A DNA stretch of 64,000 nucleotides. Source: Pardosa pseudoannulata. Taxonomy: Eukaryota; Arthropoda; Arachnida; Araneae; Lycosidae. Of this stretch, positions 1 through 13,111 are shown in pieces (the first letter of the stretch is position 1; each line of letters begins with the position of its first letter). The stretch lies in assembly GCA_032207245.1 (NCBI GenBank), contig JAGEOH010000208.1, forward strand, positions 1-64,000, in the 5' to 3' direction. The position numbers were made by a program, and so were the translations under genes. The notes below the pieces were generated by a model, which had not been told where the DNA came from, ran no database searches, and was given only the letters and a program-made list of their open reading frames with translations.

Positions 1-3000
1 ATATAGTACGTACACTTCCCTCTTGAACAGACCTACACGCCCATATATAATATTCAGTGGTTTTTAGAAGATAAATGGATGTTATGGGTGTCCCCGTGTG
101 AAAGAAATCGAAAAAATAAAATGGAAAAACCAAAAATTCAGAAGGCATTTTTAAAATTGTTTTAAATTTTCTTAATGTCAAACAAATGTGGTATGTACGC
201 GTTCCTCTTGAAAAGACCTACACGCCCATATATAATATTTAGTGGTTTTCAGAAGATAAATGGATGATATAGGTGTCCCCGTGTGAAAGAAATCAAAAAA
301 ATAAAATTAAAAAATTAAAAAATCTTGAAGGCATGTATAAAATTATTTTAAATTTTTATAATGTCAAACATATTTTTTATGTACACGTTCCTCTTGAACA
401 GACCGACACGACCATGTATAATACTTAATGGTTTTTAGAAGATAAGTGTTTGATATGGGTAGCCCCGTGTGAAAGAAAACGGAAAAAAAAATGAAAAACG
501 TAAAAAATCGGAAGGTACGCATAAAAAAGTTTTAAATTATTTTAATGTCAAATAAATATGGTACGTACGCTTCCCTCTTGAACAGACCTACACACCCATA
601 TATAATATTCAATGGATTTCAGAAGATATGTTGTTGATATGGGTGTCCCCGTCTAAAAGAAAATGGAAAAATAAAATGAAAAACCTAAAATATCATAAGG
701 TAGGCATAAAAAATATTTTAAATTATTTTAATGTCAAACAAATATAGTACGTACGCTTCCGTCTTGAACAGACCTACACGCCCATATATAATATTTAAAG
801 GTTTTCAGAAGATAAATGGATGTTATGGGTGTCCCCGTGTGAAAGAAATCGGAAAAATAAAATAAAAAAAACCTAAAAAATCATAAGGCAGGAATAAAAT
901 TGTTTTAAATTTTTTTAATGTCAAACAAATGTGGTATGTACGCGTTCCTCTTGATCAGACCTACACGCCCATATATGATGTTCAATGGTTTTCAGAAGAT
1001 ACATGGATGATATAGATGTTCCCGTCTGTAAGAAACCTGAAAAATATAATGAAAAATCTAAAAAATAAGAAAGCACGTAAAAAATTGTTTTAAATTATAT
1101 TAATGTCAAACGAATGTGGTATGAATGCTTTCCTCTGGATCAGAACTAGAATCCCATATATAAAAATATATGGTTTTCAGAAGATAAGTGGATGATATAG
1201 CTGTCCCCATCTGAAAAATACCGGAAAAATAAAATGAAAAACTTAAAAAATAAGAATGCAAGTACAAAAGAGTTTTCTATTATTTTAATATCAAACAAAT
1301 GTGGTATGTACGCGTTCCTCTTTAACAGTCCTACACGCCGACATATAATATTCAATGGTTTCCAGAAGATAAGTGGAAGATATGGGTGTCCCCGTGTGAA
1401 AGAAACCGGAAAAATATGATGAAAAACATAAAAAATCAGATTGCACGTATAAAAGTATTTTAAATTATTTTACTGTCAAACAAATATGGCATAAACGCGT
1501 TCGTCTTGAACAGACCTACTTGCCTATATATAATATTCAATGGTTTTTAGAAGAAAATTGTTTATATGGGTGTCAACGTGTGAAAGAAACCGGAAAAATA
1601 AAATGAAAACACTAGAAAATCAGAATGCACGTATAAAAGTGATTTAAATTATTTTAATGTCAAACAAATGTGGTATGTACGCGTTTCTCTTGAACAGACC
1701 TATACGCCCATATATGATATTCAATGGTTGTCAGAACATATGTGGAAGATATGGGTGTCCCCGTGTGAAAGAATCCTGAAAAATAAAATGAAAAACCTAA
1801 AAAATCAGAAGGAAGGTATATAATTATTTTAAATTTTTTTAATGTCAAACAATATAGGTATGTACACATTCCTCTTGATCAGACCTACACGCCTATATAT
1901 ATTATTTAATGGTTTTTAGAAGATAAATGTATGATATGGGTGTCCAAGTGTAAAAAAAACCGGAAAAATAAAATAAAAAACCTAAAAAATCAGAATGCAC
2001 CTATAAAATTGTTTTAAATTATTTTAATGTCAAACAAATCTGTTATATTCGCGTTCCTCTTGAACAGACCTATACGCCCATATATAATATTCAATGGTTT
2101 TCAGAAGATAAGTGGATGATATGGGTGTCCCCGTCTTAAAGAAACCGGAAAAATATAATGAAAAATCTAAAAAATAAGAAAGCACGTAAAAAAATATTTT
2201 AAATTATTTTAAGGTCAAATGAATGTGGTATGTTCGCGTTCCTCTTGAACTGACCTAGTAGCCCATATATAAAAATGTATGGTTTTCACAAGATAAGTGG
2301 ATCATACAGGTGTCCCCGTCTGAAAGAAACCGGAAAAATAAAATGAAAAACCGAAAAAATGAGAAGACACGTATAAAAGTGTTTTCTAAATCATTTTAAT
2401 GTTAAAGAAATGTGGTATGTACGCGTTCGTCTTGAACAGACCTACACGCCCTTATATAATATTCAATGGTTTTCAGAAGATACGTTGAAGATATGGGTGT
2501 CCCCGTCTGAAAGATACCGGAAAAATAAAGTGAAAAACCTAAAAAATCAGAAGGCACGTATAAAAGTGTTTTAAATTATTTTAATATCAAACAAATGTGG
2601 TATGTACGCGTTACTCTTGAACAGACCTACACGCCCATATATGATAGTTAATGCTTTTCAGAAGATACGCGGATGATATGGGTGTCCCCGTGTGAAAGAA
2701 ACCGGAAAAATAAAATGAAAAACCTAAAAAATCAGAAGGTACGTATAAAAGTGTTTTAAATTATTTTAAAGTCAAACAAATGTGGTATGTACGTGTTCCT
2801 CCTACACGCCCATATATGATATTTAATAGTTGAGGGAAGTTAAGTGAGAATTATGGGTGTCCCCGTCTGATACTATTCCAAAAAAAAAAGTCAAAATTCT
2901 GGAAAAAACAGATGGAAGGAATAAAAGTCGTTTAAATCATTTTAAAGTTAAACAAATGTGTATGTACGTGTTTCTCTTGAAAAGACCTACACGCCCTATT

Positions 3001-3267
3001 ATAATATATAACACTTGAGGGAATTTAAATGAGAGTTATGGGTGTCCCCGTCTGATATTATCCCAAAAAATGAAGTCAAAATTCTAAAAAAACAGATCAA
3101 AGGAATAAAATTATTTTAAATTATTTTAAAGTCAAACAAATGTGATACGTACGTGTTCCTCTTAAACAGGTCTACACGCCCATATACAATATCTAATAGT
3201 TGATTGAAGTTAAATGAGAGGTATGCGTGTCACTGTCTCATATTATCCCAAAAAATAAAGTGAAAAT
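1..3267. repeat. Satellite array, ~185 bp unit, 18 copies, open at the left edge
   Basis: Eighteen units can be counted from the anchor GTCCCCGT and its variants at about 92, 275, 461, 643, 829, 1016, 1202, 1386, 1570, 1756, 1940, 2124, 2308, 2496, 2681, 2855, 3042 and 3223. Spacing is 174-188 bp, mostly 184-186. Each unit carries blocks like CAGACCTACACGCCCATATA, TTCAGAAGATAAGTGG and TCAAACAAATGTGGTATGTA. The array continues past the left edge. The last three units (about 2790-3260) form a diverged subfamily with GTTGAGGGAAGTTAA in place of the usual block. Short open frames inside it are chance readings of the repeat. The unit length is close to nucleosomal spacing, as is common in centromeric or heterochromatic satellites; a chromosomal location cannot be told from this window. 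Confidence 0.97.
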
Positions 3268-3272
3268 TTGCA

Positions 3273-3748
3273 GTTTATATCATTCTTCATAAACTTATTA
3301 TAAATTAACCAAACTTTGTGAAAATTTTCTTAAATGACGGATTTTTTAAGTTAAAACAGTATTGTTTAACCAACAGTACTTTTAAACTCAAGATTTTTTT
3401 TTTTAAAAGCAAAAGTTGAATTATGGTTTTCGCAAACCCCAGAAGATGATTTTTATGATAATTTGGGGTTTCATTTCTCATCTCGTTTCATAGCATTAGT
3501 CCAAGTTTTATGTATATTGGGATCTTTGGAACGCTGAAAAATATCTTTTCATTGCAATTAGTTGTATTCGTACAGAGTGACTTAATACAAAATTTAAAAT
3601 ATGACTTTTGAATGTCAGACATTTTCTATTATATGCGATCTTTTGAACAGGAACAAATTAGAAAGTCGCCTTCTCCCATGTAAAAAACATAGGCTGTCTT
3701 TGTCTTCATGAACTGTGACATCACAAACTAGACGGATGAAAAGTAGCG
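3273..3748 (+). repeat. Dispersed repeat family A, copy 1
   Basis: About 476 bp that recurs at 14457-14952 in the same orientation. Shared blocks include GATAATTTGGGGTTTCATTT, GGATCTTTGGAACGCTGAAA (one extra G in copy 2) and CTTCATGAACTGTGACATCA (TTTCATGAACTGTGACGTCA in copy 2). It starts directly where the satellite stops. No reading frame is kept between the copies, so I treat it as non-coding. Its class is unknown: I saw neither terminal inverted repeats nor a tail. Confidence 0.85.
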
Positions 3749-6050
3749 TTTTCGAGAGACGTTAGAGTCCGATATAAAACCCATTTAAAATCACTAATTA
3801 CGACACCAAATGAAATAAAGATACTGCCATGCTTAATTTTTTTGTCTTCTATTGTTTAAAAATAAAAGAAAAAACGGGAAAATTTCTCATTGCAAAAAGG
3901 AATAATGTAACGCTCTGACGTTATCATAAGCAATACAATATGCCGCAAATATGTTTGGAAGCTAACGTGCCATTGATTCTTTTGTGCTCTGTTAACTTTC
4001 ATTTGGAAATATTTAGAAATTGAACATTGATGAAGAAATATAAAAAGAGGATTCTATTATTTCAATATAACATAAATTCAGTTCTAAAATCTCTTCATCA
4101 GATGTAGGAAGTTGTAAACTCGTCATAACTCAGGGCTTCGAGTTGCTTCTCTATTCATTGATCATTAGTTTAATTTTTTTCACTGGAAAACTAATTTAAA
4201 AAATAACTTTAAATGAGGAATTTAACGTTATTTTTTAAAATTAAATTACTTTATTTCTTATTCAAAGAGTAAAATAATAATCAAAAAGAGGCTATTTATG
4301 AAAGGGAAAATTTTGCATTAATTATTTTTTAGCAAAATTCGAATCAATAAAGATTAAATTTTGAGCAATCCCGATCTGCTTCCAAATGCTTTTGAAATAT
4401 GTTTTATAAGACTAGAATAATTAACTTCTACATAAACGAAATTAATTTACTAAGCGAATTATCGTAGAATGTACAACTAAGTTTTCAATAAAATTCTATT
4501 ATACGTGAATGAAACACTTTCAGACAGGTTAAGTTTGATATGAAAACTAATATTTTACCTTCTAAACTAAAACACTTTATAAAAAAGAAAATAGATTGCT
4601 ACTGTTGTCCAAAATGGGAAAGCAAATGAATTCTAAACAAAATACTTTTCAAAGTCGAACCGTTGCCTTCATTCAACATCGAAACTCTTAAGATAATAGA
4701 ATCGGCCATTTTGTAAAGCGACTCCAATGAGCTTTGTACGATATAATAAAGTGGGCCGTTAGCCTTTATCGTGTGTGATATAGCAGACAAAAGAAAAAGT
4801 AGTAGATAACACAAACTCATCAAGAGAGTTTTCTCGAAGAGAAGCCTTTATGAGAATAATTGACTTCCTGTGCTGATCCCATAATAATATCTTCCAGCTT
4901 CCTGCCCACAAATCGACCATAGGGCAGGTCTAACCAAGCTTGAAGTTCTGCTGCTTTTCAGACTTTTTTTACTCTTTGTCACAGATGGAAGATCTTTAAA
5001 AGTCATTGAACATCGACGAAAGCCCATAAAAAAACAAACCAGTTAGAAAGGTCGGCTAATGTCCCAGAGTCTAGTTCTTGTCTTTTTTTACAGCTTTTAT
5101 TTAGTGTCATGCTTCGATGCCATTTTCATGCAGCATTCCCATTTCCATTTTGATGAAACCAGTAAAAAAAAAAGTGCAACATCGGCATGAGAATCTTTTT
5201 TTTTTTTCTCTTCCATTTTGACCTCTAGATACAAATCAGTTTCTGATCATTCTCCGAGAAATAAAAAGAATATTTTATTTTAAATTTCAGGCGATAATCG
5301 TTGTTACATTTCAACATTATATTGAGGACCCTGCTGGGAAAATGAAATTGTATTTATCATCGAGCAGATAAAAAGTTGATAACCGGAAAATAATATACGA
5401 AGCGTTACCAGCACTCAAGACAAATCTTGTGTAACTAACTGCTACAAAAATCAACCTGATGGTCAACCTTCTAGAACTTGAAATATTACACATTTAAAAA
5501 AAGATACTTTTGTTCTTTGTTAGCTAGTTTTTGTATTAGATTCTGCAACATAAAAAATTTTCTGGATTTAAAAGAATATTTCAAACCAAAAATCCATTAA
5601 TCTTTATTTTTGACAGTTTTCAGTTTGAGGGCAACGTTGAAGTGACTATTGCCATTATTTTTATTTATTTTTTGCGGGGGAGGGGGGGGGCGAGCCGAAA
5701 TTAACTTGTTTCTTTAAAATATAATACTCTCGGGATAACAATGGGGACCCAATTTCTAATTACAGCCAAATTAATGAGTAATTTTTTAAAAATCTTTTCT
5801 TGTCAAGAACGTGCAATGTTTAATGATTTCTTTTCTGCCAATACAAACAAAACGTGCATTTCTCAAATCGTCAAGACATTATATTGATTTTATTTAAACT
5901 AAAAGAAAATGTGTAGAATCGTAAGAAATGTGAATAACAATGAAATTATTTTTTATTTTGAAGAGATTTGCTGTTAAATTTCCCAGACAAAATAATTTTC
6001 AAAATTTATGTGCTCTAAAAGATTGAAAATAGGTTCAAGTTTTGGCATGC
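3749..6050. other. No gene seen; AT-rich DNA with one G-run
   Basis: No credible coding region or known repeat was recognised. The one oddity is a guanine run broken by a single A at 5676-5690, immediately followed by a short GC-rich step (CGAGCCG). Short frames, such as one on the minus strand at 4599-4823, show no family resemblance. Confidence 0.6.
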
Positions 6051-6111
<61 letters not shown>

Positions 6112-6127
6112 TATGTATGTATGCATA

Positions 6128-6178
<51 letters not shown>

Positions 6179-6180
6179 TG
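6051..6180. repeat. Compound microsatellite (TA)n(CA)n ... (TA)n(TG)n
   Basis: A TA run at about 6056-6099 passes into CA at 6099-6110. After 21 bases comes a second TA run (about 6132-6158) passing into TG at 6159-6178. The CA and TG blocks are complementary, so the tract has inverted symmetry. Confidence 0.97.
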
Positions 6181-7005
6181 TATTCTTCAACAACAACTGT
6201 TTTTAATGAGTTTTTTCATCAATTATTAACCCATTTTGAACGTTTGAACCTTACGAAGAATTCTTTTAGAAATGTATTGTTTAATAATAATTCTCCGACT
6301 GATTACAATTAACTTTTCAAAACTGCTGTTGAACCACATTAAATATTTATCTGCGTTGTAATATTTGTAAAATATTTTACATTGAATTCTGTTACCCATC
6401 TAAATTTCTTTTCTTTTGTTTGTCCACTGGCCGTTACTAGTAAAAGAAAACATTTCGCGTGAAAAAGTTTTTCTTTCCACTTGTGTCCGGGGAAAGGAAT
6501 AGATGATACAATAGAAATTATTTTCTGGCATCTGTTTCCTGCCAAACATCTGGACACAGAAATGTTCCGAGAAGGTCTATCAGAAGCTAATGCAAATCGA
6601 TCCTAATATCAACTTTAAATTCTGTTCTCAGTGACTATAATAATTAATGAAATAGATCGATTAAACTGGCCAAATTTAAATCTGCACGATTAGATCTTTA
6701 ATGGAAATTTCTGAGTAGGATGCTCATCATTAGACTGATTCAAAGTCAAACTCTCTTGCTTCAAATCTGCAATATATCATTAAAGATCAAAATTTTATTC
6801 AGATGTTTTACATTTAGAGCCGTCAAATGAAAGGAATTTATTACAGAATTTTGATAAGAGCGTAACTTTTGTTTCAATGTAAATGTGTAAATCCCGTTTA
6901 GCCACATTCAAGACAGAACTCATTTAATCATCTTATATTTCCGTCTTTATTCTTTTCTGTCTCTGTTGTGTATTGTTTATTTACACTGTTTCGATTCGGA
7001 GCTTT
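6181..7005. other. No gene seen
   Basis: AT-rich sequence without a recognisable gene or repeat. Only short open frames of no known family are present. Confidence 0.5.
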
Positions 7006-7258
7006 CACGTGTTCGGTATGATAGTTGACAGTGTCATTAATGCGAACAATAAGTGTTGATGCGCCAAAAACTCACACTCATCGGTTTTAAAAATATATGT
7101 GTGAGTGTGAAGCGAGATGCCTCAGGTCGCTCACTCGGAAGTTTCGTTAGCGTGACTCATTCCAATTACTCCAGCCAATGAGGCGCGCGAAACTATCAGA
7201 CGTCTCCAATGGCCGTTTGGAAAGCGCACGCTGAGCGACCAGGTGCAAGCTTCCAAAC
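7006..7258. promoter_or_regulatory. Promoter-like island: E-box, two E2F-type sites, AP-1, three CCAAT boxes
   Basis: A CpG-containing patch in otherwise CpG-poor DNA. Seen in order: E-box CACGTG (7006-7011); GCGCCAAAA, the reverse of the E2F consensus TTTTGGCGC (7061-7069); AP-1 site TGACTCA (7153-7159); CCAAT at 7162, 7175 and 7206; and GCGCGCGAAA, a second E2F-type site (7183-7192), four bases after the second CCAAT. A 9 bp inverted repeat (GGTCGCTCA at 7125, TGAGCGACC at 7232) brackets the core. CCAAT plus E2F is typical of cell-cycle gene promoters. No exon was recognised on either side, so direction is unknown and an enhancer or chance cluster remains possible. Confidence 0.4.
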
Positions 7259-7675
7259 TATTCCTACTGTAGTCTGGGATTACAAGGTTAAATTGAATTA
7301 GTTTATTATGTTCTCTTCTTTCACTCACTTCGTTAGAGCTTTACGCATTTTGCTTTCTTAACTTCTATAAAATAGAGATCGTTCAATAATATTTAATGGG
7401 ATTGTATGACGAAAATATTTATTACTCAATACATTTCCATGTAATATCTAAAACTTTTCTGTATTTTAAAAGATATTCAATAACAACTCATTTTGAATAC
7501 TAAATAAAATGTTATTCAACGGTGGTGTACATCCATAACATAACTCCGTTAATTATAAACTATTTGGGTTGGGACTTCAAATAAAGGCATGGACTGAAAA
7601 GAATAAGTCACTTCTGATTTATGTTTAACACACAAATGTGCTTTGGATTCGTCATAGTAAACGGGTCTTCTACGA
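7259..7675. other. No gene seen
   Basis: AT-rich sequence following the motif island. Nothing recognisable, including no obvious first exon. Confidence 0.5.
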
Positions 7676-7677
7676 AT

Positions 7678-7737
<60 letters not shown>
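7676..7737. repeat. (TA)n microsatellite
   Basis: About 60 bp of nearly pure TA, broken once near 7688. Confidence 0.97.
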
Positions 7738-7739
<2 letters not shown>

Positions 7740-10155
7740 CTACAGTAGTGAAATGAATTCATTATAGTAAGTTTATCGTCATTGCTGCCAGTAAGTTACC
7801 ACAAAAGAACTTTAGAATACGATATGTATGAAAAAAAATTAATTGACATCATAAAAATCCTTAATAATGGCTAATAAAATAGAAAGGTAAAAGAGAAACT
7901 TTTCGTGGAAACACCCTGTATTTTATAAAAGAAATTCTTAGTATTTTCCTCATCAATGCTGTAAATGCTCCATTATATTGTTTTTCAAACACAAAATGGT
8001 CCAAGATCTGTGGAAATATGTTTTCCAATAATTTAAATTAAATGATAATTTATTTTTCCAATATTTTTTCTCTTTCATCAATATGGAACTAGTTCAACTT
8101 TCGAGAAAATAATTTCATAAATGATGCAAAATATTTGATTTGTTAATGAGTCATGTAAGCACTAACACTTCATTAAGGGCTGTGTTTGCGAAAAAAATAA
8201 AGTAAATAATTGAGCTCATTTCTTTTTTTTTTATGACAATCAATAAAGCATAGTTTCCTCGAACAAAATCGAAATATCCTCGATACATATTCTTGTAAAT
8301 AAAATCATTCCAAATAAATCTTCATAGCAAATATATTTTGACATATCACTTCAAATATGTCAAAATTTTTTAACTTATTTTTTGACAATGTTTTATCCAA
8401 ATGTGTCAAAAAAATTGTTAGTTAATCATGATAAAATGCACTAAAATAAAGAAAAAATTATTAAGTTTTTCTTGAAGTCGCAGAAGCTGAAATCGATGGC
8501 CGAATGGATCGCCTTTCCGGTCGCAAAAACAATCAGAAACGACTTTCTTTTGGGGCAGAATCCTTCATCTCCATGGAATCTCCCGAGAATTCTTTATAAA
8601 TTAGCTTTGGAAATGGATTTCGACCTGTTAGAATAGATTGTTGTGTTTCATTAAAGTCAACCAAAACATTATAAAGCCATAGAAATTAGAAGATGGAATT
8701 TGGGCTGATGATCATACGGTAAAAGATTTTCGATCGTAGCAGCAAAAAAAAGATGTTTTGGTTTAATGAATTTGGCGTCCTCGATGTTGGACGATCTACT
8801 TTTTGGCTCGTTCAGCGGCAGATTCCTCATTTTGAAGCTATCGAAATATTCTATTCGACTAGATATTTGAATGATTTTGCATCTATAACAAATGGAATTT
8901 AAAAACCTATTAGCTGATTCATTTTCATTCATTCATTTCCTACTCTATTTTTTTTTCTTCATTTATGTAAACTAAGGGATTTTTCAAGCGTAAGAATATT
9001 GAAATTGGAATGAAGCGAATATTTCCATTGAACATAGGAATTCCTAAATCGATCATTGAGTACTAGTATGGTTTGATAAGCGATGTATTTTCGACCGTTC
9101 AAGAACTCTTATCAAATGCATTTTGTAGTTGAAATTTCCACCCTCCACGGTGGATTGAACAAATTCTTTTCGAGAAAAGTGACAATGATGTTTGTCGCGA
9201 TTGTTACAATACTATATTTCGAAATACTTTCTATCCCAAGGTAGGTAATTCTCATTCGAAACATTTTATCTCATACTCTTCAACCAATTCCATTTTACAA
9301 AAGTCATCTGGAATAGTAAGGAAGATATGGTTTGGATGGTTCGTTAAAGCCGATTCCTTATGTCATTCGAATCAAAGAGCAGCGCACTACCCATTCGGAG
9401 AAAACCGACTATTCAAAGTATACACTATGAAACGATCATAAGAGTAGGTTGTCTGTATTCTTCTACTCATGTCCGAAATGAACATGCAGAAATTCTCAAA
9501 AACTGTGTACTATTACAATTTTATGAATGTTTCTAAAATGATAGGACATAAAAATATAAAAGAATAGTAAATAAGAGCACGGATTATGATATATAACTGT
9601 AGTATGAATCAATCAAAATCGATGCCATCTTTCTATTATTTCAATATAAGAGATCGGTGAGAAACGTTTTGTAACTGACATTGTTTACTTTTTTTGTCTC
9701 AGTGAATGGCAACAAGAACAAATTGTTTTTCTAGATATAGCGGTATAATCAGTTTAGTTAGAAATGAAAGGCGTGATATGCAAACCTTTTTAACAGGTTT
9801 GAAAGGTACATTACGCTATAAAATCTCCAAAAGGAGGATTGGGATACATTTTATTTTGTCATTACACACGAAAATCCGAGCCTCAATTAGATTAAATAAT
9901 ATATTGCTAATTAAGAATTAAAGATGCAATTACAATTCTAAAGAAACTGCGACATTATTTCAAATATATGAACCTAATAGGTTTGCGTCGTTAGATTTCG
10001 TTCTTTTCAAAACAAACATGTTTCCTATATTGAGGACTAACATTTGTTTTCTTTTAGAAGAGAGCGTTTAACTATTTTAGAGTGATAAGAAACGTTGGAA
10101 AAAACAAAATCCGATAGAGAAGGGGTTAAAGTAATGCCTTCTTTTTTTGTTTGGC
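7738..10155. other. No gene seen
   Basis: AT-rich sequence. Open frames such as 8669-8932 (minus) and 9706-9921 (plus) are under 90 codons and resemble no family I know. No tandem repeat or transposon end was noticed. Confidence 0.5.
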
Positions 10156-10265
10156 CTATTGTTTTCCTAATGAGACCGGGACCTACTGCTTACAGTCGAA
10201 TCCGTAAGGCTACGAACGAGCGGGATTCAAACACATTTCCTCTAAGACAGAAAGCCATTGAGCCA
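10156..10265 (-). repeat. tRNA-derived SINE, decayed copy
   Basis: Keeps the family body seen on the plus strand as TGAGACCGGGACCTACTGCT, then a diverged body block and a box-B-like GCGGGATTCAA. The tRNA-like head lies at the right, so the element reads on the minus strand. The head is much decayed: the anticodon arm is not recognisable. Confidence 0.75.
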
Positions 10266-13107
10266 TTTTATTTATTTATTTATTTTTCACTTTAAAAAAT
10301 AAATTCTTTTTCTGTGAGAGAGGAAAATTTGATTGCCTTTTATCCTTTAAATATTTGACTTAAGTATATTTTTCTCTGCCCACAAATTAAATAAAAAGAA
10401 AACAACTTTTTTAATGTATTGCATATTCTGTATATATTTTCAAAACTGTTTTATTTCATTAATCTTAGTAGAGCGCATTTTGTTCTTCTTACACAAACGG
10501 TTGAACTCTTAAGAATGAATGAATGAACGCTTTGGAAGTTTTATTGACTTTTTTCAGATATTTTCAAATTTTAGTGAATCCTTGTCCGTAATTTGAAAAA
10601 AAAAGACGTATTTCAGAAATTTCTTGTTAAAAATAAATTCTGTTTGGATTTTATTCGCATCCTGTGCATTTTCTAATTAATACCAAAACGTTAGTTGATC
10701 TCCATTAAGATGGGCGTTGACAAATTAAATATTCTGAGAAATCTTTTCACCAAGCTCAGCGTTTAAAGACAAAATCTTGTAAGTCGAATGTTCGAATAGA
10801 GAATGCTATTGTCTGAATCAGTACTAATGAGATGAAAGTAAACGAATCTGTATAAAGATCGCGAACCGTCCAATTGATAAAGAAAGCACTAAAATGTGAC
10901 GCTATTCGTTTTCACTTATCCTTAAATAATATCTATAGAAATGAACAATGATTTTAGAATTCCATTTCTTACAACTCGATGGCAGTCTAATATAATAACA
11001 TAATATTTATAAATAATGTGGCAAGCAGGTAAGGTGAAGTCGTTGCTAATCCTCGGTTTAATAATTAATTATTAGTCTTATCAACATCTTTCCGATTCTA
11101 TTTATTTTCATAAACATTTTCGTTCCAAGGCCAACAGTTAAAGCATACTATGCATTATTATAATCACTATGACAATTATTAAGGAATGGAATATTTATCT
11201 CACGTTTGATCGACTGTTTAATGAGATAACCACGGGGCTTCCTGGAGAACCGTTGGAAATGTAAATTGATCAAAAAACCTAAATGTGAACAAAACTGCAA
11301 TATCACTTTCTCAATATCCCCTATTTTGTGTAAAATGTTTGGTTTGGATTAATCGTCAACGAAATTCTTTCTGGGAGGGTGTTTTTAAGAGTGTCGTGAC
11401 GTCATCGATTGAAATAACTCCTCACCGAACTTGTAAATTATTATAAGAATGTTATAAAAGTTGTAACGTCATAAAAATAAGTTAATAAATCAACGCAAAA
11501 TTTTACGAAACAGTGCTTTATGTATGCATATCTTTTAATGAAAACTCCTTTCTATCATAAGAAGTAAGTGTGAGGTATTTGCTTTCAAAGACGTTCGGAT
11601 TTGTATTGGAAATCTCATCTTTTGTTTGAATGGAAACTCATTTTTAAAATCCCATGAGTAGGTGGATACAAGCTGAATTAAAATATTGGCAAGTCAGAGA
11701 GTTCAATTGAATGCGCTTCCATTGACTGTTCTTTTTCATTTAATATCGATCCCAGACCGTACCTTTTCGTCAAGTTTTGAACCAAACGACGAAGAAATGT
11801 ATATGATTTTCTTTAATCAATTCTGAAAAGCACGGGGAAGCATGTCTGTGTTGAATACAATTCCCCTTACCAAAGTATCAGCTTATTCTTAAAAGCTTCA
11901 ATACATTCCAATTGCAGTCAACGTTCCAGTTTTCGAAAATACTGGCGGCTGTTTAATGGAACATCCTTTAATATTCTGTGCAATTGATTCTTTCGAGTGT
12001 ATTGTACTACATAGATATTGAGTTCTACATAGGGAGTAATTTTCCTTTTTTAACCTCTTCGTCCTATCTGTTAATGGGGGTCCAAATATATATTAATAAT
12101 TTCAAATATTTTCTCTCTTTGTGAGAATGGTGGTATTTGTTATAGCAGCCGATCACTATGCATGATAATATCGCTCTCGTAAAATAGAATTGTCATTTCC
12201 GTTCTTTGAAATAAATAATTCTCGATTTTTGTAGGCTAAGATGTTTAAAACAATCTATTACTTGGATTTTGTTTTACAGACTATTTAGGATAAAATTGGA
12301 GATTATTTGAAATTAGATGTCACTTCCGTTTCAATTAAACTCTAATAAATAGACCCAACTTTGTTGAAACTCTATTTAATGAACACAATCAATTAGAAAC
12401 TATATTTATTGCTTTAAGGGGTTAATAAAAAATCTCAGTGTTTTGTAGAATTTTAATCTCGTTAAGCGTTCTGAATAAGGAATTGGCCACAACAACTTAT
12501 TATTTTTCAGATAATTCCAGGCTCGTTGATTCCAAAAATGTTCTCAAACATGGGTCCATCATTTTTAAAATTAATCTTAAAGTTAAGAGAAAACCACATG
12601 ACTTGAAAACGCTCCGTGTCACAGTTTGTTAGCACTTTCTATTTCCGGATTGTGGTATTTTAAGATTTTTTAAAAGTTATATTTTAAATTTTCTAAAGGT
12701 TCAATATTTATTTCTAATCCGGATAATTTTATCAATCTCGATAATTAATATGTGTTCATCTGTTTATAATATCTCTTACCCGGATTCACCAAAGACCATT
12801 CCGACTATCTCGCGAAAATTCCCAGCATATCAATGTTTTTATTTTGGGAAAGAATTCGGATTTCGTATGAGCGGAAATACGAAACATCAAAACCAAAAGA
12901 TATGTAAAAGAATTTTTCAATTTATCTTAATGTACTTGAAATGTATAAATGCTTTATTAATACTAACCACAGCTATTCTGTTTGTAGACATGTCAAACAT
13001 ATCTATTTATGCACACATACACATTTGCTGTTGGAATATCACGTTTTAAATAGAGAGATAGAAGTAATATTTAAATAAAAAAATGAGAGAAGGTATTTAT
13101 ACTTCTT
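10266..13107. other. No gene seen
   Basis: AT-rich sequence with no recognisable gene. It contains one of the ten TGACGTCA octamers (11397-11404). A 99-codon frame at 12750-13049 has no recognisable motif. Confidence 0.5.
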
Positions 13108-13111
13108 TTAA

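Noticed and set aside
1146..1869. Open frames of 60-70 codons inside the left satellite array
   Set aside because: They are translations of the 185 bp repeat on both strands and recur with the unit.
1..3267. CRISPR-like array
   Set aside because: Spacing is regular but there are no unique spacers: the whole unit repeats, and the DNA is animal-like.
6008..6312. Two overlapping frames rich in Tyr, Ile and Cys/Val
   Set aside because: They read through the TA and TG microsatellites and have no other content.
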